Positions 56,142-64,000 of a stretch of DNA of 64,000 bases are shown here, one piece after another (position 1 is the first letter of the stretch; each line of letters begins with the position of its first letter). The notes below the pieces were generated by a model. It saw only the letters and a program-made list of their open reading frames with translations, did not search any database and had not been told where the DNA came from. The stretch covers positions 310,001 through 374,000 of the forward strand of contig NZ_JAUSVX010000001.1 in the NCBI RefSeq assembly GCF_030814995.1. The letters run 5' to 3'. The stretch is from Labrys wisconsinensis (GTDB lineage Bacteria; Pseudomonadota; Alphaproteobacteria; Rhizobiales; Labraceae). The translations under genes were made by a program, and so were the position numbers.

Positions 56142-57398
56142 TCACTGGGTGGAGATTTCACCCGACTGGCGCAGGCTCTTGTTGATCGCCTTGCCGAGCC
56201 AGGCCGCCACCGAAGCCGGATCTTCGTTCTTCAGGAGCACGCGGCCGATCGAATCCGCCATGTCGCGGGTGATCGAGCCGAGCGCCACCGGTGGGAAGGA
56301 CACGCCGATCGGCGTCAGCGAGGTGAAGGGCTGGCCCCAGACCGCGTCGCCCTCGATGTCGCTCCGCGGCGAGCGGTCGGGGTAGACGGCCGACTGGAAG
56401 TCGTGGCCGAGCATGAAGGCGGCGAAGGTCCAGGTCTCCTTCGGGTGCTTGCTCCTGAAGATGTAGAAGGGCGCGATCTCGAAGAAGGTGGCGGCCTTCT
56501 GCCCGGCCGGCGGCGGGGCGACGCGCACGTCCTTCATCGTCTCGGCGTTCTGGTCGATGCGGCTGCGCATCCAGGAGCCGTCGACGACCATGGCATATTG
56601 ACCGAGGGCGAAGTTGGTGTCCTCCTCCTCCCAGCCCCAGCCGGCCGCCTGCTTGGGGATCACGTCCTTGTCCAGCATCTGCCGGTAGAGCGCGAACACC
56701 TCGGTGGCGCGCTTCATCTCGTCGGGATTGTCGGCCCAGTCGTTGCGATACTTGCCGTCCGGCATGCGCCGGGCCAGCGACACGCCGTTCTGGGCGAGAT
56801 ACATGATCAGCTCCTGCGGCGAGCGCACGCCCTTGCCGGCGATGCCAAAGCCGTTCTTGCCCGTCGCCTGCTTGATCTTGCCGGCGGCCTCGACCAGCTC
56901 GGTCCAGGTCTTGGGCGGCTCGGCGATGCCGGCCGCCTTGAGCATGTCGGCATGGTAGAGCAGGCCGCGCAAGCCGAGATAGTTCGGCAGCGCCAGGAGC
57001 TTGCCGTCGACGGTGAGCGCGGCGAGGGCGTTGGGATAGATCTTGTCGCGGTCCGGCCAGGCCGCCGCGTCGGCGGTGAGGTCGGCCAGCGCGCCCATGC
57101 GGTTGAACTCGCCGAGCCATTCGATCAGGCCCCAGCTGAGGTCCGGCGCGTCGCCGCCGGCGATGGCGGTGACCAGCTTGTCGTGCAGGGCGTCGTAGGC
57201 GATGGTCTGGGTCTTGATCCTGATATCGGGGTGGGCGGCCTCGAAGGCGGCGATCTCTGCCTGCGCCGCCCTGGTCTCGGCCTGCACCGGATCCCAGGCG
57301 ACCCAGAAGTTCAGCGTCACCGGCTCGGCCGCGGCACCGCGGGGCAGCAAGGGCGTCGCCAGCGCGGCCAGCAGCAGTCCGATCTTCAGCATCCTCAT
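56142..57398 (-). CDS. Carbohydrate ABC transporter substrate-binding protein
   Basis: The 418-residue protein has a signal peptide (MLKIGLLLAALATPLLPRGAAA) and the solute-binding family 1 fold: TLNFWVAWDP, FEAAHPDIRIKTQT, LVTAIAGGDAPDLSW and LLALPNYLGLRGLLYH. GGGGAGAA lies before the ATG. It follows the GH4 gene and precedes two permease genes. The ligand is probably an oligosaccharide or glycoside cleaved by the GH4 enzyme. Confidence 0.92.
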   Translation of the reverse strand: MRMLKIGLLLAALATPLLPRGAAAEPVTLNFWVAWDPVQAETRAAQAEIAAFEAAHPDIRIKTQTIAYDALHDKLVTAIAGGDAPDLSWGLIEWLGEFNRMGALADLTADAAAWPDRDKIYPNALAALTVDGKLLALPNYLGLRGLLYHADMLKAAGIAEPPKTWTELVEAAGKIKQATGKNGFGIAGKGVRSPQELIMYLAQNGVSLARRMPDGKYRNDWADNPDEMKRATEVFALYRQMLDKDVIPKQAAGWGWEEEDTNFALGQYAMVVDGSWMRSRIDQNAETMKDVRVAPPPAGQKAATFFEIAPFYIFRSKHPKETWTFAAFMLGHDFQSAVYPDRSPRSDIEGDAVWGQPFTSLTPIGVSFPPVALGSITRDMADSIGRVLLKNEDPASVAAWLGKAINKSLRQSGEISTQ

Positions 57399-57459
57399 CG
57401 TCGTTCTCCCCTGATTGGCCTTGTTGGTCTTGTGGCGGCCGCGTGCGGATGGCGAAGGG

Positions 57460-58953
57460 TCAGGCCACCACCTGCTGGTCCGGCGACACGCCGCCCTCCC
57501 TGCGCGCGCGCTCGCGGCGCAGCTCCTCGATCGAGCGCACCGGCAGGCGCGCGGCGCCCTGCCAGTCGCGCTTCGGCACCTTGCTCCCGGCCAGCCGCGC
57601 TTCGGCGCCGGCGACGGCGTGGGCGTATTGCGGCAGCCAGCGCGCCTGCGCCACCAGCAGCTCGTCGACCATCTGCCAGACCTCGTCCGGCGTGCAGACG
57701 GCGCCGACCAGCGGGTCGTTCAGCACGGCGAGCTTGAGCAGGTCGACGTCGCCGGTCACCGCCGCCTTCACCGCCATGCGCTGCACGTTGATCGAGGCGA
57801 TGCAGGGCGCGGCGCAGGCCTCCGGCAGGGTGAGGCCGGCGACCATGTTGAGGCCGAAGCGGTCGACGAAGCCGGTCGATTCGACGATCGCGTCTGCCGG
57901 CAGGTTGGTGATCAGGCCGCGATTCCTGACATTGAAATGGCCGCGATAGACCCGGCCCGTCTCCAGCGCCTCGATGATGTAGCTGGCATGCTCGGTGGTG
58001 CGGCGGCCCGGATCGATCGCCTTGTCCGCATCGGCGAGGAAGCGCGGGAATTCCTCCTCGAACCAGTTGCGCCCCTCGGTGCAGACCCTGAGATAGCCGC
58101 CGGTCTCGCCGTGGATCCATTCGGACATGTCGATCCAGCGGCCGATCTCCTCCGGGCGCTTGCGGTACCAGGGCAGGTATTCGGACAGGTGCCCGTTGCT
58201 CTCGGTGGAATAGACGCCGAAGCGCTTGAGCACGTCGATGCGCACCTTCTCCTGGCGCGAGAGCACGGGATGGCGCTCATAGGCGGCGACGAGCTCGTCG
58301 CGGCCGACGCGCCGGCCGTTGTGGCGCACGTCGATATACCAGGTCTGGTGGTTGATGCCGGCGCAGATGTACTCGACCTCGCTGGGGTGGGCGGCGCCGA
58401 GCGCCTCGGCGATCTGGCGCCAGCCGTGCTGCACGCCGTGGCAGAGGCCGATCGTGTCGACCCCGCCGTGCTCGAGCGCGGCCCAGGTGTTCATCGCCAT
58501 CGGGTTGGCATAGTTGAGCAGGCGCGCGCCCGGCTCGGCCACGGCGCGGATGTCGCGGCAGAACTCGAGGATAGCCGGGATCGAGCGCTGGCCGTAGAGG
58601 ATGCCGCCGGCGCAGATCGTGTCGCCGACGCATTGGTCGACGCCATATTGCAGGGGGATGCGGATGTCGTCGGCGAAGGCTTCCAGGCCGCCGACGCGCA
58701 CGCAGTTGATGATGTAGCGCGCCCCCTCCAGCGCCGCCCGCCGCTGCGTGGTGGCGCTGATGCGCGCCGGCAGCCGGTTGACCGCGACCACGCGCTCCAG
58801 GATCTGCCGGATCATGCCGAGATTGTGCTCGTTGATGTCGGTCAGGGCGAACTCGGCTTCCTGCAGCTCCGGCACGCACAGGATGTCGCGCACCAGGGTG
58901 CGGGTGAAGCCGACGCTGCCGGCGCCGATGATCGCGATCTTCAGGGGAGCCAT
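57460..58953 (-). CDS. Family 4 glycoside hydrolase (alpha-galactosidase/alpha-glucosidase type)
   Basis: GH4 enzymes cleave glycosides by an NAD+- and Mn2+-dependent redox mechanism in the cytoplasm. The 497-residue protein has the Rossmann start KIAIIGAGSVGFTRTLVRD, NYANPMAMNTWAAL, the metal-ligand cysteine and histidine in LCHGVQHGW and ICAGINHQTWYIDV, and AIVESTGFVDRFG. ATG 58953 has GGAGACGG upstream. It is first in an operon with a sugar importer and divergent from an AraC gene. Exact sugar preference within GH4 (galactoside, glucoside or glucuronide) is not settled by reading. Confidence 0.9.
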   Translation of the reverse strand: MAPLKIAIIGAGSVGFTRTLVRDILCVPELQEAEFALTDINEHNLGMIRQILERVVAVNRLPARISATTQRRAALEGARYIINCVRVGGLEAFADDIRIPLQYGVDQCVGDTICAGGILYGQRSIPAILEFCRDIRAVAEPGARLLNYANPMAMNTWAALEHGGVDTIGLCHGVQHGWRQIAEALGAAHPSEVEYICAGINHQTWYIDVRHNGRRVGRDELVAAYERHPVLSRQEKVRIDVLKRFGVYSTESNGHLSEYLPWYRKRPEEIGRWIDMSEWIHGETGGYLRVCTEGRNWFEEEFPRFLADADKAIDPGRRTTEHASYIIEALETGRVYRGHFNVRNRGLITNLPADAIVESTGFVDRFGLNMVAGLTLPEACAAPCIASINVQRMAVKAAVTGDVDLLKLAVLNDPLVGAVCTPDEVWQMVDELLVAQARWLPQYAHAVAGAEARLAGSKVPKRDWQGAARLPVRSIEELRRERARREGGVSPDQQVVA

Positions 58954-59108
58954 CTCGTTCCGTCTCCAGCACAGGAACACCCGCCGGGCGCCGTTCGCGC
59001 CAAGGGACCGTTCCGCCCGCCCCGTCCGGGCCGAGCCGCCGCGCAATGTCCAGCCGTCTCATCTATGCTCGGGGGCCGATCGGCTGAACAGAGGATGCCG
59101 GTGCTCTC

Positions 59109-60002
59109 ATGGGTAATTCTGTGCTCGACCATCTGGTCGACCGCGGCCCGGTCCGCCGGGTGATCTCGCTGCCGCGCCGGCGCGCTCCGCTGCACATCAT
59201 GCCGACCAGCGCCGGCTACGAGATCGCCGAGGGGCCGGCCTATGACTGGGACGGGCGCAAGCGCGGCAACACCCCCTTCTCGGTGCTGCAGCACACCGTC
59301 GCCGGCGCCGGCCGGCTGCACTACGAGCGCCGGGAGCACCGGCTGCGGCCGGGCGACACGATGCTGGTGACCATTCCCCATCCCCACCGCTACTGGCTGG
59401 AGGGCGGGGAGACCTGGTCGTTCTTCTGGATCGCGATGAGCGGCCAGGAGGCGCTGCGGCTGCACCGGGCCATCCTGGCCGCGGCCGGTCCGGTGTTCCG
59501 CCTCCGGACGGAGACGGTCGACGAGCTCGCCCGGGCCTGCCTGGCGCTCGCCGACGAACCGCTGGAGGCCGGCCGCGCCTCCGGCATCGCCTACACCGCC
59601 ACCATGGCGCTGCACGACGACCTCCTGGCCCGCCAGGAGGCCGGCGCGGGCGAAGCCCGCCACGCCGCCATCGCCCGCGTCACCGCCCATGTCCGCCAGC
59701 ACCTCGACGAGCCCCTGGAGGTGCAGGCGCTTGCCGACGTCGCCGGCATGAGCCGCGCCCATTTCAGCCGCCTGTTCGCCCGGGTCGAGGGCCTGCCGCC
59801 TTCCGAATTCGTGCTGCGCGAGCGCATGCAGCGGGCGGCGCGCCTGCTGGTCAACGGCCAGCTCAGCGTCAAGGCCATCGCCAGCGCCTGCGGCTTCGCC
59901 GACCCCAACTATTTCGCCAAGGCCTTCCGCCGCAGCTTCGCCATCAGCCCGTCCGCCTTCCGCACGACTGGCATGTATGGGGGGCCGCGGTCGGAACGGT
60001 GA
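59109..60002 (+). CDS. AraC family transcriptional regulator
   Basis: The 297-residue protein has an N-terminal cupin sugar-sensing domain (RLHYERREHRLRPGDTMLVTI with HPHRYW) and two C-terminal helix-turn-helix motifs (LEVQALADVAGMSRAHFSRL and VKAIASACGFADPNYFAKAF). It is divergent from the GH4 operon across a 155-base gap that contains the palindrome GCCGATCGGC (59075-59084). It is very likely the activator of that operon. Confidence 0.92.
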   Translation: MGNSVLDHLVDRGPVRRVISLPRRRAPLHIMPTSAGYEIAEGPAYDWDGRKRGNTPFSVLQHTVAGAGRLHYERREHRLRPGDTMLVTIPHPHRYWLEGGETWSFFWIAMSGQEALRLHRAILAAAGPVFRLRTETVDELARACLALADEPLEAGRASGIAYTATMALHDDLLARQEAGAGEARHAAIARVTAHVRQHLDEPLEVQALADVAGMSRAHFSRLFARVEGLPPSEFVLRERMQRAARLLVNGQLSVKAIASACGFADPNYFAKAFRRSFAISPSAFRTTGMYGGPRSER

Positions 60003-60023
60003 TCTCCGGACGGGTCCGCCGTC

Positions 60024-61889
60024 TCAGGCCGCGCGCGGCTCCTTCGACAGCCGGGTCTGGGCGGCGAGGCGGATCGGGGCGTTGGCGGCGCCGAAGCCGC
60101 GATAGGAGCGCCGCTCGACGATCTCGAAGAAGAACCGGTCGGCGAAGGCCCTCGTGTAGATCTGGAGATATTCGCCGTCGGCGTCGCGGTCGTAGAGGAT
60201 GCCGTGCCGCGCGAAGGTCGCGAGCCGGTCCTCCGGCAGGTCGAAGCGCGCCGCCAGGTCGTCGTAGTAGTTGGCCGGGATGGCGAGCATCGCCACGCCG
60301 CAGGCCTCCAGCCGTTCGGCGGCCGCCACGATGTCGCCGGTCGAGAAGGCGACGTGCTGCACGCCCGACCCCACGAACTCGTCGAGGAACCGGGAGGAGA
60401 GCGTACGCTGGCCCTGGGAGCCGTTCAGGATCAGGCGGAGGCTCGACTGCGGGTTCTGCAAGGCCTGGCTGCGGACCAGGCCGGCGGGGTCGGCGACATC
60501 CACCGCCGGCAGCTTCGAGAGATCGAAGAGCGCGGTGTAGAACAGGAGCCACGACAGCATCTCGTCATAGTGCATGGACTGCGAGATGTGGTCGACGGCA
60601 TCGAGCGGGCCGGCCGCTCCGGTTTCGGCCTCCACCTCGAAATCGGCGCTCCAGAGCGCGCCGGCCGGTCCCTGGCCGTCGACGAAGCGGATCAGGCTGC
60701 CGCCGACGCCGGCTATGGCCGGGATCGCCGGCTCGCCCGGCCATGCGGCCTGGTGAGGCGGGGCCGCGAACAGGCCGCGGGCGCGGCGCATGGCCGCCTC
60801 GGCATCGTCGACGGCGAGGCCGAGCGAAGAGATCGACGGCCCGTGCAGGGTGGAGAAGGCCCGGGCGAAGCCGTCGGGATCCTTGTTGATCACGAGGTTG
60901 ATGGCATTCTGCGTCCACACGCTCACGTCCCGGGAGCGATGGCGCCATCGCCTGGAGAAGCCGAGGCCCGCCAGCATCTGTTCCAGCTTCTCGGCCTGCG
61001 CCTCGTCGACGGCGAATTCGAGAAAGGCCACGCCGCGGCAGGCCACGCGCCCGGGCAGGCCGGCCGCCGGCACTTCGGCGGGCGCGGTCTGGTCGAGCAG
61101 CCAGGCGATCGAGCGGCGGCCGTCAAGCGCCACCATTCGGGCCGAGCCGGCCCGGAACTGGTCGTTGAAGATCTCCAGCGACAGCACGCCGTCGTACCCC
61201 GTCGCCTGCACCGCGCGCACGAACTCGGCCACCGGCAGGTCGCCCTGGCCCGGCATGGTGCGGAAATGCCGGCTCCAGGACAGGAGGTCGAGCTGGAGCC
61301 GGGGGGCATCGGCGAGCTGCACCAGGAACAGCTTCTCCTTCGGGATCGAGCTGATGCTGGTCACCTCGATGCCGCGCGACAGCGTGTGGAAGCTGTCGAG
61401 GATGAGGCCGAGCGCGGGATGGTCGGCCCGGCGCACGATCTCCCAGGCATCGCGGTGATCGCTGACGAAGCGGCCCCAGGCCAGGGCCTCGTAGCCGATC
61501 CTCAGGCCGCGCCGGGCGGCGCGCCCGGCCAGTTCCCGGAGGTCGGCGGCGGCCCGGTCGATGCCGCCGAGCGCCTGGGGCGAGACGCTGGAGCAGATCA
61601 GCACGAGATCCGTGCCGAGCTCCTCCATCAGATCGAACTTGCGCTCGGCGCGGTCGAACGCCTTGCGGCGCGCGGGCTCGGGCAGGCCCTCGAAGTCGCG
61701 GAACGGCTGGAAGAGTGTGACCTCGAGCCCCTGGTCGCGCACCATCCGGCCGACCTCGCGCGGCGAATGGTCGAAGGACAGCACGTCCGCCTCGAAGATC
61801 TCGACCCCGTCGAAGCCCGCCCGGGCGATGGCGGTGAGCTTTTCCGAAAGGTCGCCGCTCAGCGACACGGTGGCGATCGAGGTCTTCAT
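60024..61889 (-). CDS. Two-domain 3-dehydroshikimate dehydratase (QuiC/QsuB-like)
   Basis: The 621-residue protein joins an N-terminal AP-endonuclease-2-type TIM barrel (about 1-270) to a C-terminal 4-hydroxyphenylpyruvate-dioxygenase-like VOC domain (about 290-600). Barrel metal ligands appear in RIGYEALAWG, LILDSFHTLS and GVLSLEIFND. The VOC half keeps metal-site residues in DHISQSMHYDEML, GVQHVAFSTGD and DGEYLQIYT. Pseudomonas QuiC1 has this fusion and converts 3-dehydroshikimate to protocatechuate. AGGAG lies eight bases before ATG 61889. It is divergent from a LysR gene. Confidence 0.85.
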   Translation of the reverse strand: MKTSIATVSLSGDLSEKLTAIARAGFDGVEIFEADVLSFDHSPREVGRMVRDQGLEVTLFQPFRDFEGLPEPARRKAFDRAERKFDLMEELGTDLVLICSSVSPQALGGIDRAAADLRELAGRAARRGLRIGYEALAWGRFVSDHRDAWEIVRRADHPALGLILDSFHTLSRGIEVTSISSIPKEKLFLVQLADAPRLQLDLLSWSRHFRTMPGQGDLPVAEFVRAVQATGYDGVLSLEIFNDQFRAGSARMVALDGRRSIAWLLDQTAPAEVPAAGLPGRVACRGVAFLEFAVDEAQAEKLEQMLAGLGFSRRWRHRSRDVSVWTQNAINLVINKDPDGFARAFSTLHGPSISSLGLAVDDAEAAMRRARGLFAAPPHQAAWPGEPAIPAIAGVGGSLIRFVDGQGPAGALWSADFEVEAETGAAGPLDAVDHISQSMHYDEMLSWLLFYTALFDLSKLPAVDVADPAGLVRSQALQNPQSSLRLILNGSQGQRTLSSRFLDEFVGSGVQHVAFSTGDIVAAAERLEACGVAMLAIPANYYDDLAARFDLPEDRLATFARHGILYDRDADGEYLQIYTRAFADRFFFEIVERRSYRGFGAANAPIRLAAQTRLSKEPRAA

Positions 61890-61970
61890 CACGGGGGCTC
61901 CTGCGCGATCCTGCGTGCGAGGAGGGTGGGAAGGGGGCGCCAATGCGTCAATGACCAAGAATGCGGCATA

Positions 61971-61989
61971 CTATAACATCATGGTATAG
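61971..61989. promoter_or_regulatory. Candidate LysR operator in the dehydratase-lysR divergent region
   Basis: CTATAAC and GGTATAG flank ATCAT, an inverted repeat with one mismatch in seven. It lies 29 bases upstream of the lysR start and 81 bases upstream of the dehydratase start, a usual place for LysR control of a divergent target. TATAAC may also act as a -10 element. Confidence 0.45.
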
Positions 61990-62018
61990 GCGCCGGCCGG
62001 CGCGATCGGAGGAGTCCC

Positions 62019-62939
62019 ATGCTGACGTTGCGCCAGATCGAGGTGGTCCGGGCCGTGATGCTGAGCGGCTCCATCGCCGGCGCGGCGCGCCTGCTCAACG
62101 TGGCGCAGCCCGGCGTGAGCCGGACGATGAAGCACATCGAAGCGACCATCGGCATCCGGCTCTTCGCCCGCAGGGGCGGCCGCCATGTGCCGGCCGTCGA
62201 AGCGCGCGACGTGTTCGAGCAGCTGCAGGCCGTCAACGAGAAGATCGAGAACCTCAACGCCGCGATCCGCCAGCTGCATGCCGGCGCCGATGTCGAGCTG
62301 CGGATCGGGTCGGTGCCGAGCATCGCCAACGTGATGGTGCCGCGCGCCATCGAGAAATTGCGGCGGCGCTTCCCCGGCTTGCGCGTCACCATCGACGTCC
62401 TGAAGATCGAGGAGGCGATCGACCATCTCCTGCTCGGGCGCGGCGAGGTGGTGCTGATGAGCCAGCGCTACACCAATGCCTCGATCGTCTTCGACGACCT
62501 CGCCCGCGGCCGGCTGGTTTGCATCGTCGCGCCGACCCATCCTCTCGCCGGCATGGCGGTGATTGCGGCGCGCGACCTCGCGCCCTACCCCCTGATCGGC
62601 ATCGACCCGCGCGATCCCTATGGCCGGATCATGACCGACCTGTTCGAGCGCGACGGGCTGGCCTACACCATCACCATCCGCGCCCGGTTCGGCACCACGG
62701 TCTGCGCCCTGGTGAAGCAGAATCTCGGCGTCGCCCTGATCGATGCCTTCACGGTCGCCGACAGCCCCGCCTCCGACCTCGTCGTGATTCCGCTGGCGGA
62801 GCCGACCGATTTCCCGACCTTCGTCGCCCACCGCGCGGACACCTCGCTGTCCAGCTTCGCGACCGCCTTCGTGGGGTTCGTGCGCCAGGCGATGGAGGAG
62901 GCGATGGAGCAGGGCGGATCCGGCCGGGCGCGGCGCTGA
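62019..62939 (+). CDS. LysR family transcriptional regulator
   Basis: The 306-residue protein has an N-terminal winged helix-turn-helix (IEVVRAVMLSGSIAGAARLL, VAQPGVSRTMKHIEATIGIR, LFARRGGRHV) and a periplasmic-binding-like effector domain from about residue 92. GGAGGAG lies upstream of the ATG. It is divergent from the 3-dehydroshikimate dehydratase gene and is its probable regulator, most likely responding to a shikimate-pathway intermediate. Confidence 0.93.
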   Translation: MLTLRQIEVVRAVMLSGSIAGAARLLNVAQPGVSRTMKHIEATIGIRLFARRGGRHVPAVEARDVFEQLQAVNEKIENLNAAIRQLHAGADVELRIGSVPSIANVMVPRAIEKLRRRFPGLRVTIDVLKIEEAIDHLLLGRGEVVLMSQRYTNASIVFDDLARGRLVCIVAPTHPLAGMAVIAARDLAPYPLIGIDPRDPYGRIMTDLFERDGLAYTITIRARFGTTVCALVKQNLGVALIDAFTVADSPASDLVVIPLAEPTDFPTFVAHRADTSLSSFATAFVGFVRQAMEEAMEQGGSGRARR

Positions 62940-63512
62940 GGAGGCCGGCGACCGGGCCAGGGCGGCGGATGACGCACCTCGCAGCGGCCTTGGCGCACCC
63001 TTATGGCCGGGCTCGCCCCAACCATCTACGCCCACCCGGACTTTTGGCCGGGAGAGGGCGAGCGTGGCAGGTGACTTTCCTGCACCGGTCCTGTTCCGCG
63101 TGGATGGGCGGATCAGGTCCGCCCATGACGTCGAGGTTCTCGTGCAAGGGCGGCCGCCCCACCCGCCGCCGTCATGGACGGGCTCGTCCCGTCCATCCAC
63201 GCGAACTCGGGACGTGCCGCAAAGAGCGTCGGGCCGGCGACGCCCAACATGGTCTTCGTCGCGTGCGCGTGAATGGACCGATCAAGTCGGTCCATGACGT
63301 TGAGGTTCTCGTGCAAAGGCGGCCGCCCCAACCGCCGCCGTCATGGACGGGCTCGTCCCGTCCATCCACGCGAACTCGGGACGTGCCGCAAAGAGCGCCG
63401 GGCCGGCGACGCCCAACATGGTCTTCGTCACGGACGCACTGGATAGGCGGATCAAGTCCGCCCTGGCGGTCGGGGACGGCGCGGCCATCGCGATCTTCGG
63501 CTCCAGCCTCCC
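62940..63512. repeat. 169-bp tandem repeat with conserved hairpins
   Basis: This 573-base gap has no gene. A unit of 169 bases is present at about 63105-63273 and 63274-63442, and the first 25 bases or so of a third follow. Each unit starts with a perfect hairpin (TGGGCGGA/TCCGCCCA, TGGACCGA/TCGGTCCA, GGCGGA/TCCGCC). Each full unit also holds ATGGACGGG-CTCGT-CCCGTCCAT (63174-63196 and 63343-63365). A degraded copy of that palindrome lies at 63003-63023. Confidence 0.85.
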
Positions 63513-64000
63513 TCACCGCGCTGCGGCCTGCAAAGCCGGGGCGCTGACGGCGTCCTCCCCGTCCTCCTCCTTCTGGAACTCGCTGCGCAGGAAGGCGACG
63601 AGCTGGCGCACCGCCAGCTTTGCCTGCGGCGTCGTCACCACCGCCAGCCGCAGCAGCGGCAGCTCCGGCAGGCCGTGCTCGGGGCCGAGCCGACGCCAGC
63701 CGGGCGGCACCGCCGCCTCGGGCAGCACGGTCAGGATATCGCCGGAGGCGACGGCGAGCTGGATGCCGGCGAGGTCGGAGGAGGAATAGACGATGCGCCA
63801 GCGCCGCTCCTGCGCATCGAGCGCGGCGAGGACCTGCGGGCGCGCACGGCAGCCGTCGGGGAACAAGGCGAGCTGCAGGCAGCTTGCGGTTTCCGGCCGG
63901 CGATTGGGGGCGGCGCACCAGACCTGGCGCTCCAGGCGGATCACCTCGCCCCGGGGATGGGCGCTGCTCTGGGTGATGATGGCGATGTCGAGCTCGCGGC
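63513..64000 (-). CDS. LysR family regulator, C-terminal part (cut by window edge)
   Basis: The frame is open to the window end, so the N-terminal DNA-binding domain is missing. What is seen is the effector-binding domain: RELDIAIITQSS at the edge, then VIRLERQVWCAAPN, LQLALFPDGCRARPQVL, ASGDILTVLPEAAVPPGW and LPLLRLAVVTTPQAKLAVRQL. This is the usual second half of LysR regulators. Its target is outside the view. The incompleteness is due to the window. Confidence 0.85.
   Translation of the reverse strand, partial: RELDIAIITQSSAHPRGEVIRLERQVWCAAPNRRPETASCLQLALFPDGCRARPQVLAALDAQERRWRIVYSSSDLAGIQLAVASGDILTVLPEAAVPPGWRRLGPEHGLPELPLLRLAVVTTPQAKLAVRQLVAFLRSEFQKEEDGEDAVSAPALQAAAR

Overview
The window is high-GC DNA with the gene repertoire of an alphaproteobacterium, most likely of the order Hyphomicrobiales (Rhizobiales). 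The clearest indicators are a ChvG/ChvI two-component pair joined to a short-form HPr kinase, an EIIA-Man-type protein and HPr; AddA/AddB recombination proteins; an fdsGBA-fdhD-fdsD formate dehydrogenase operon; an HWE-family histidine kinase; and several palindromic intergenic repeats of the type common in this order. Genus cannot be fixed by reading alone. No tRNA or rRNA was seen.

Layout. 1-3497: the 3' end of a type I-C CRISPR-Cas locus (cas7 fragment, cas4, cas1, cas2) followed by a leader and an array of 12 repeats and 11 spacers. 3641-6670: a transglutaminase-like protein, a CHASE3/PAS/HWE sensor kinase and a small GlsB-type membrane protein. 6843-13091: the NAD-dependent molybdenum formate dehydrogenase operon. 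13437-18119: transketolase, a small hypothetical protein, ribosomal protein S1 and its terminator. 18124-21321: a DHA2-type drug exporter with its MarR repressor and a Tim44-domain protein. 21397-28264: addA and addB. 28268-33736: a lipoprotein hydrolase and an acyl-CoA catabolic group (CaiD-like hydratase, NDP-forming CoA ligase, acyl-CoA dehydrogenase). 33812-37489: an AruI/AruH-like pair suggesting the arginine transaminase pathway, and a HugZ-like protein. 37633-41647: chvI-chvG-hprK-EIIA-HPr. 41777-46128: an RND efflux pump and its adaptor.

46585-62939 is the most interesting part, an accessory carbon-catabolism region. An RbsABC-type importer operon ending in a cyclase-family hydrolase, a TetR regulator, and a QsuD-like quinate/shikimate dehydrogenase lie together. 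Near-identical palindromes sit between the -35 and -10 elements of both the importer promoter and the dehydrogenase promoter, so one TetR protein probably controls both. Further on is a two-domain 3-dehydroshikimate dehydratase with a divergent LysR gene. Between them is a GH4 glycosidase operon with a MalFG-type importer lacking its own ATPase, under a divergent AraC regulator. The inferred theme is import and breakdown of shikimate- or quinate-like compounds and plant sugars to protocatechuate. A sugar-type importer and a cyclase serving this route would be new to my knowledge, but that is inference. The window ends with a covarying 169-bp tandem repeat and a truncated LysR gene.
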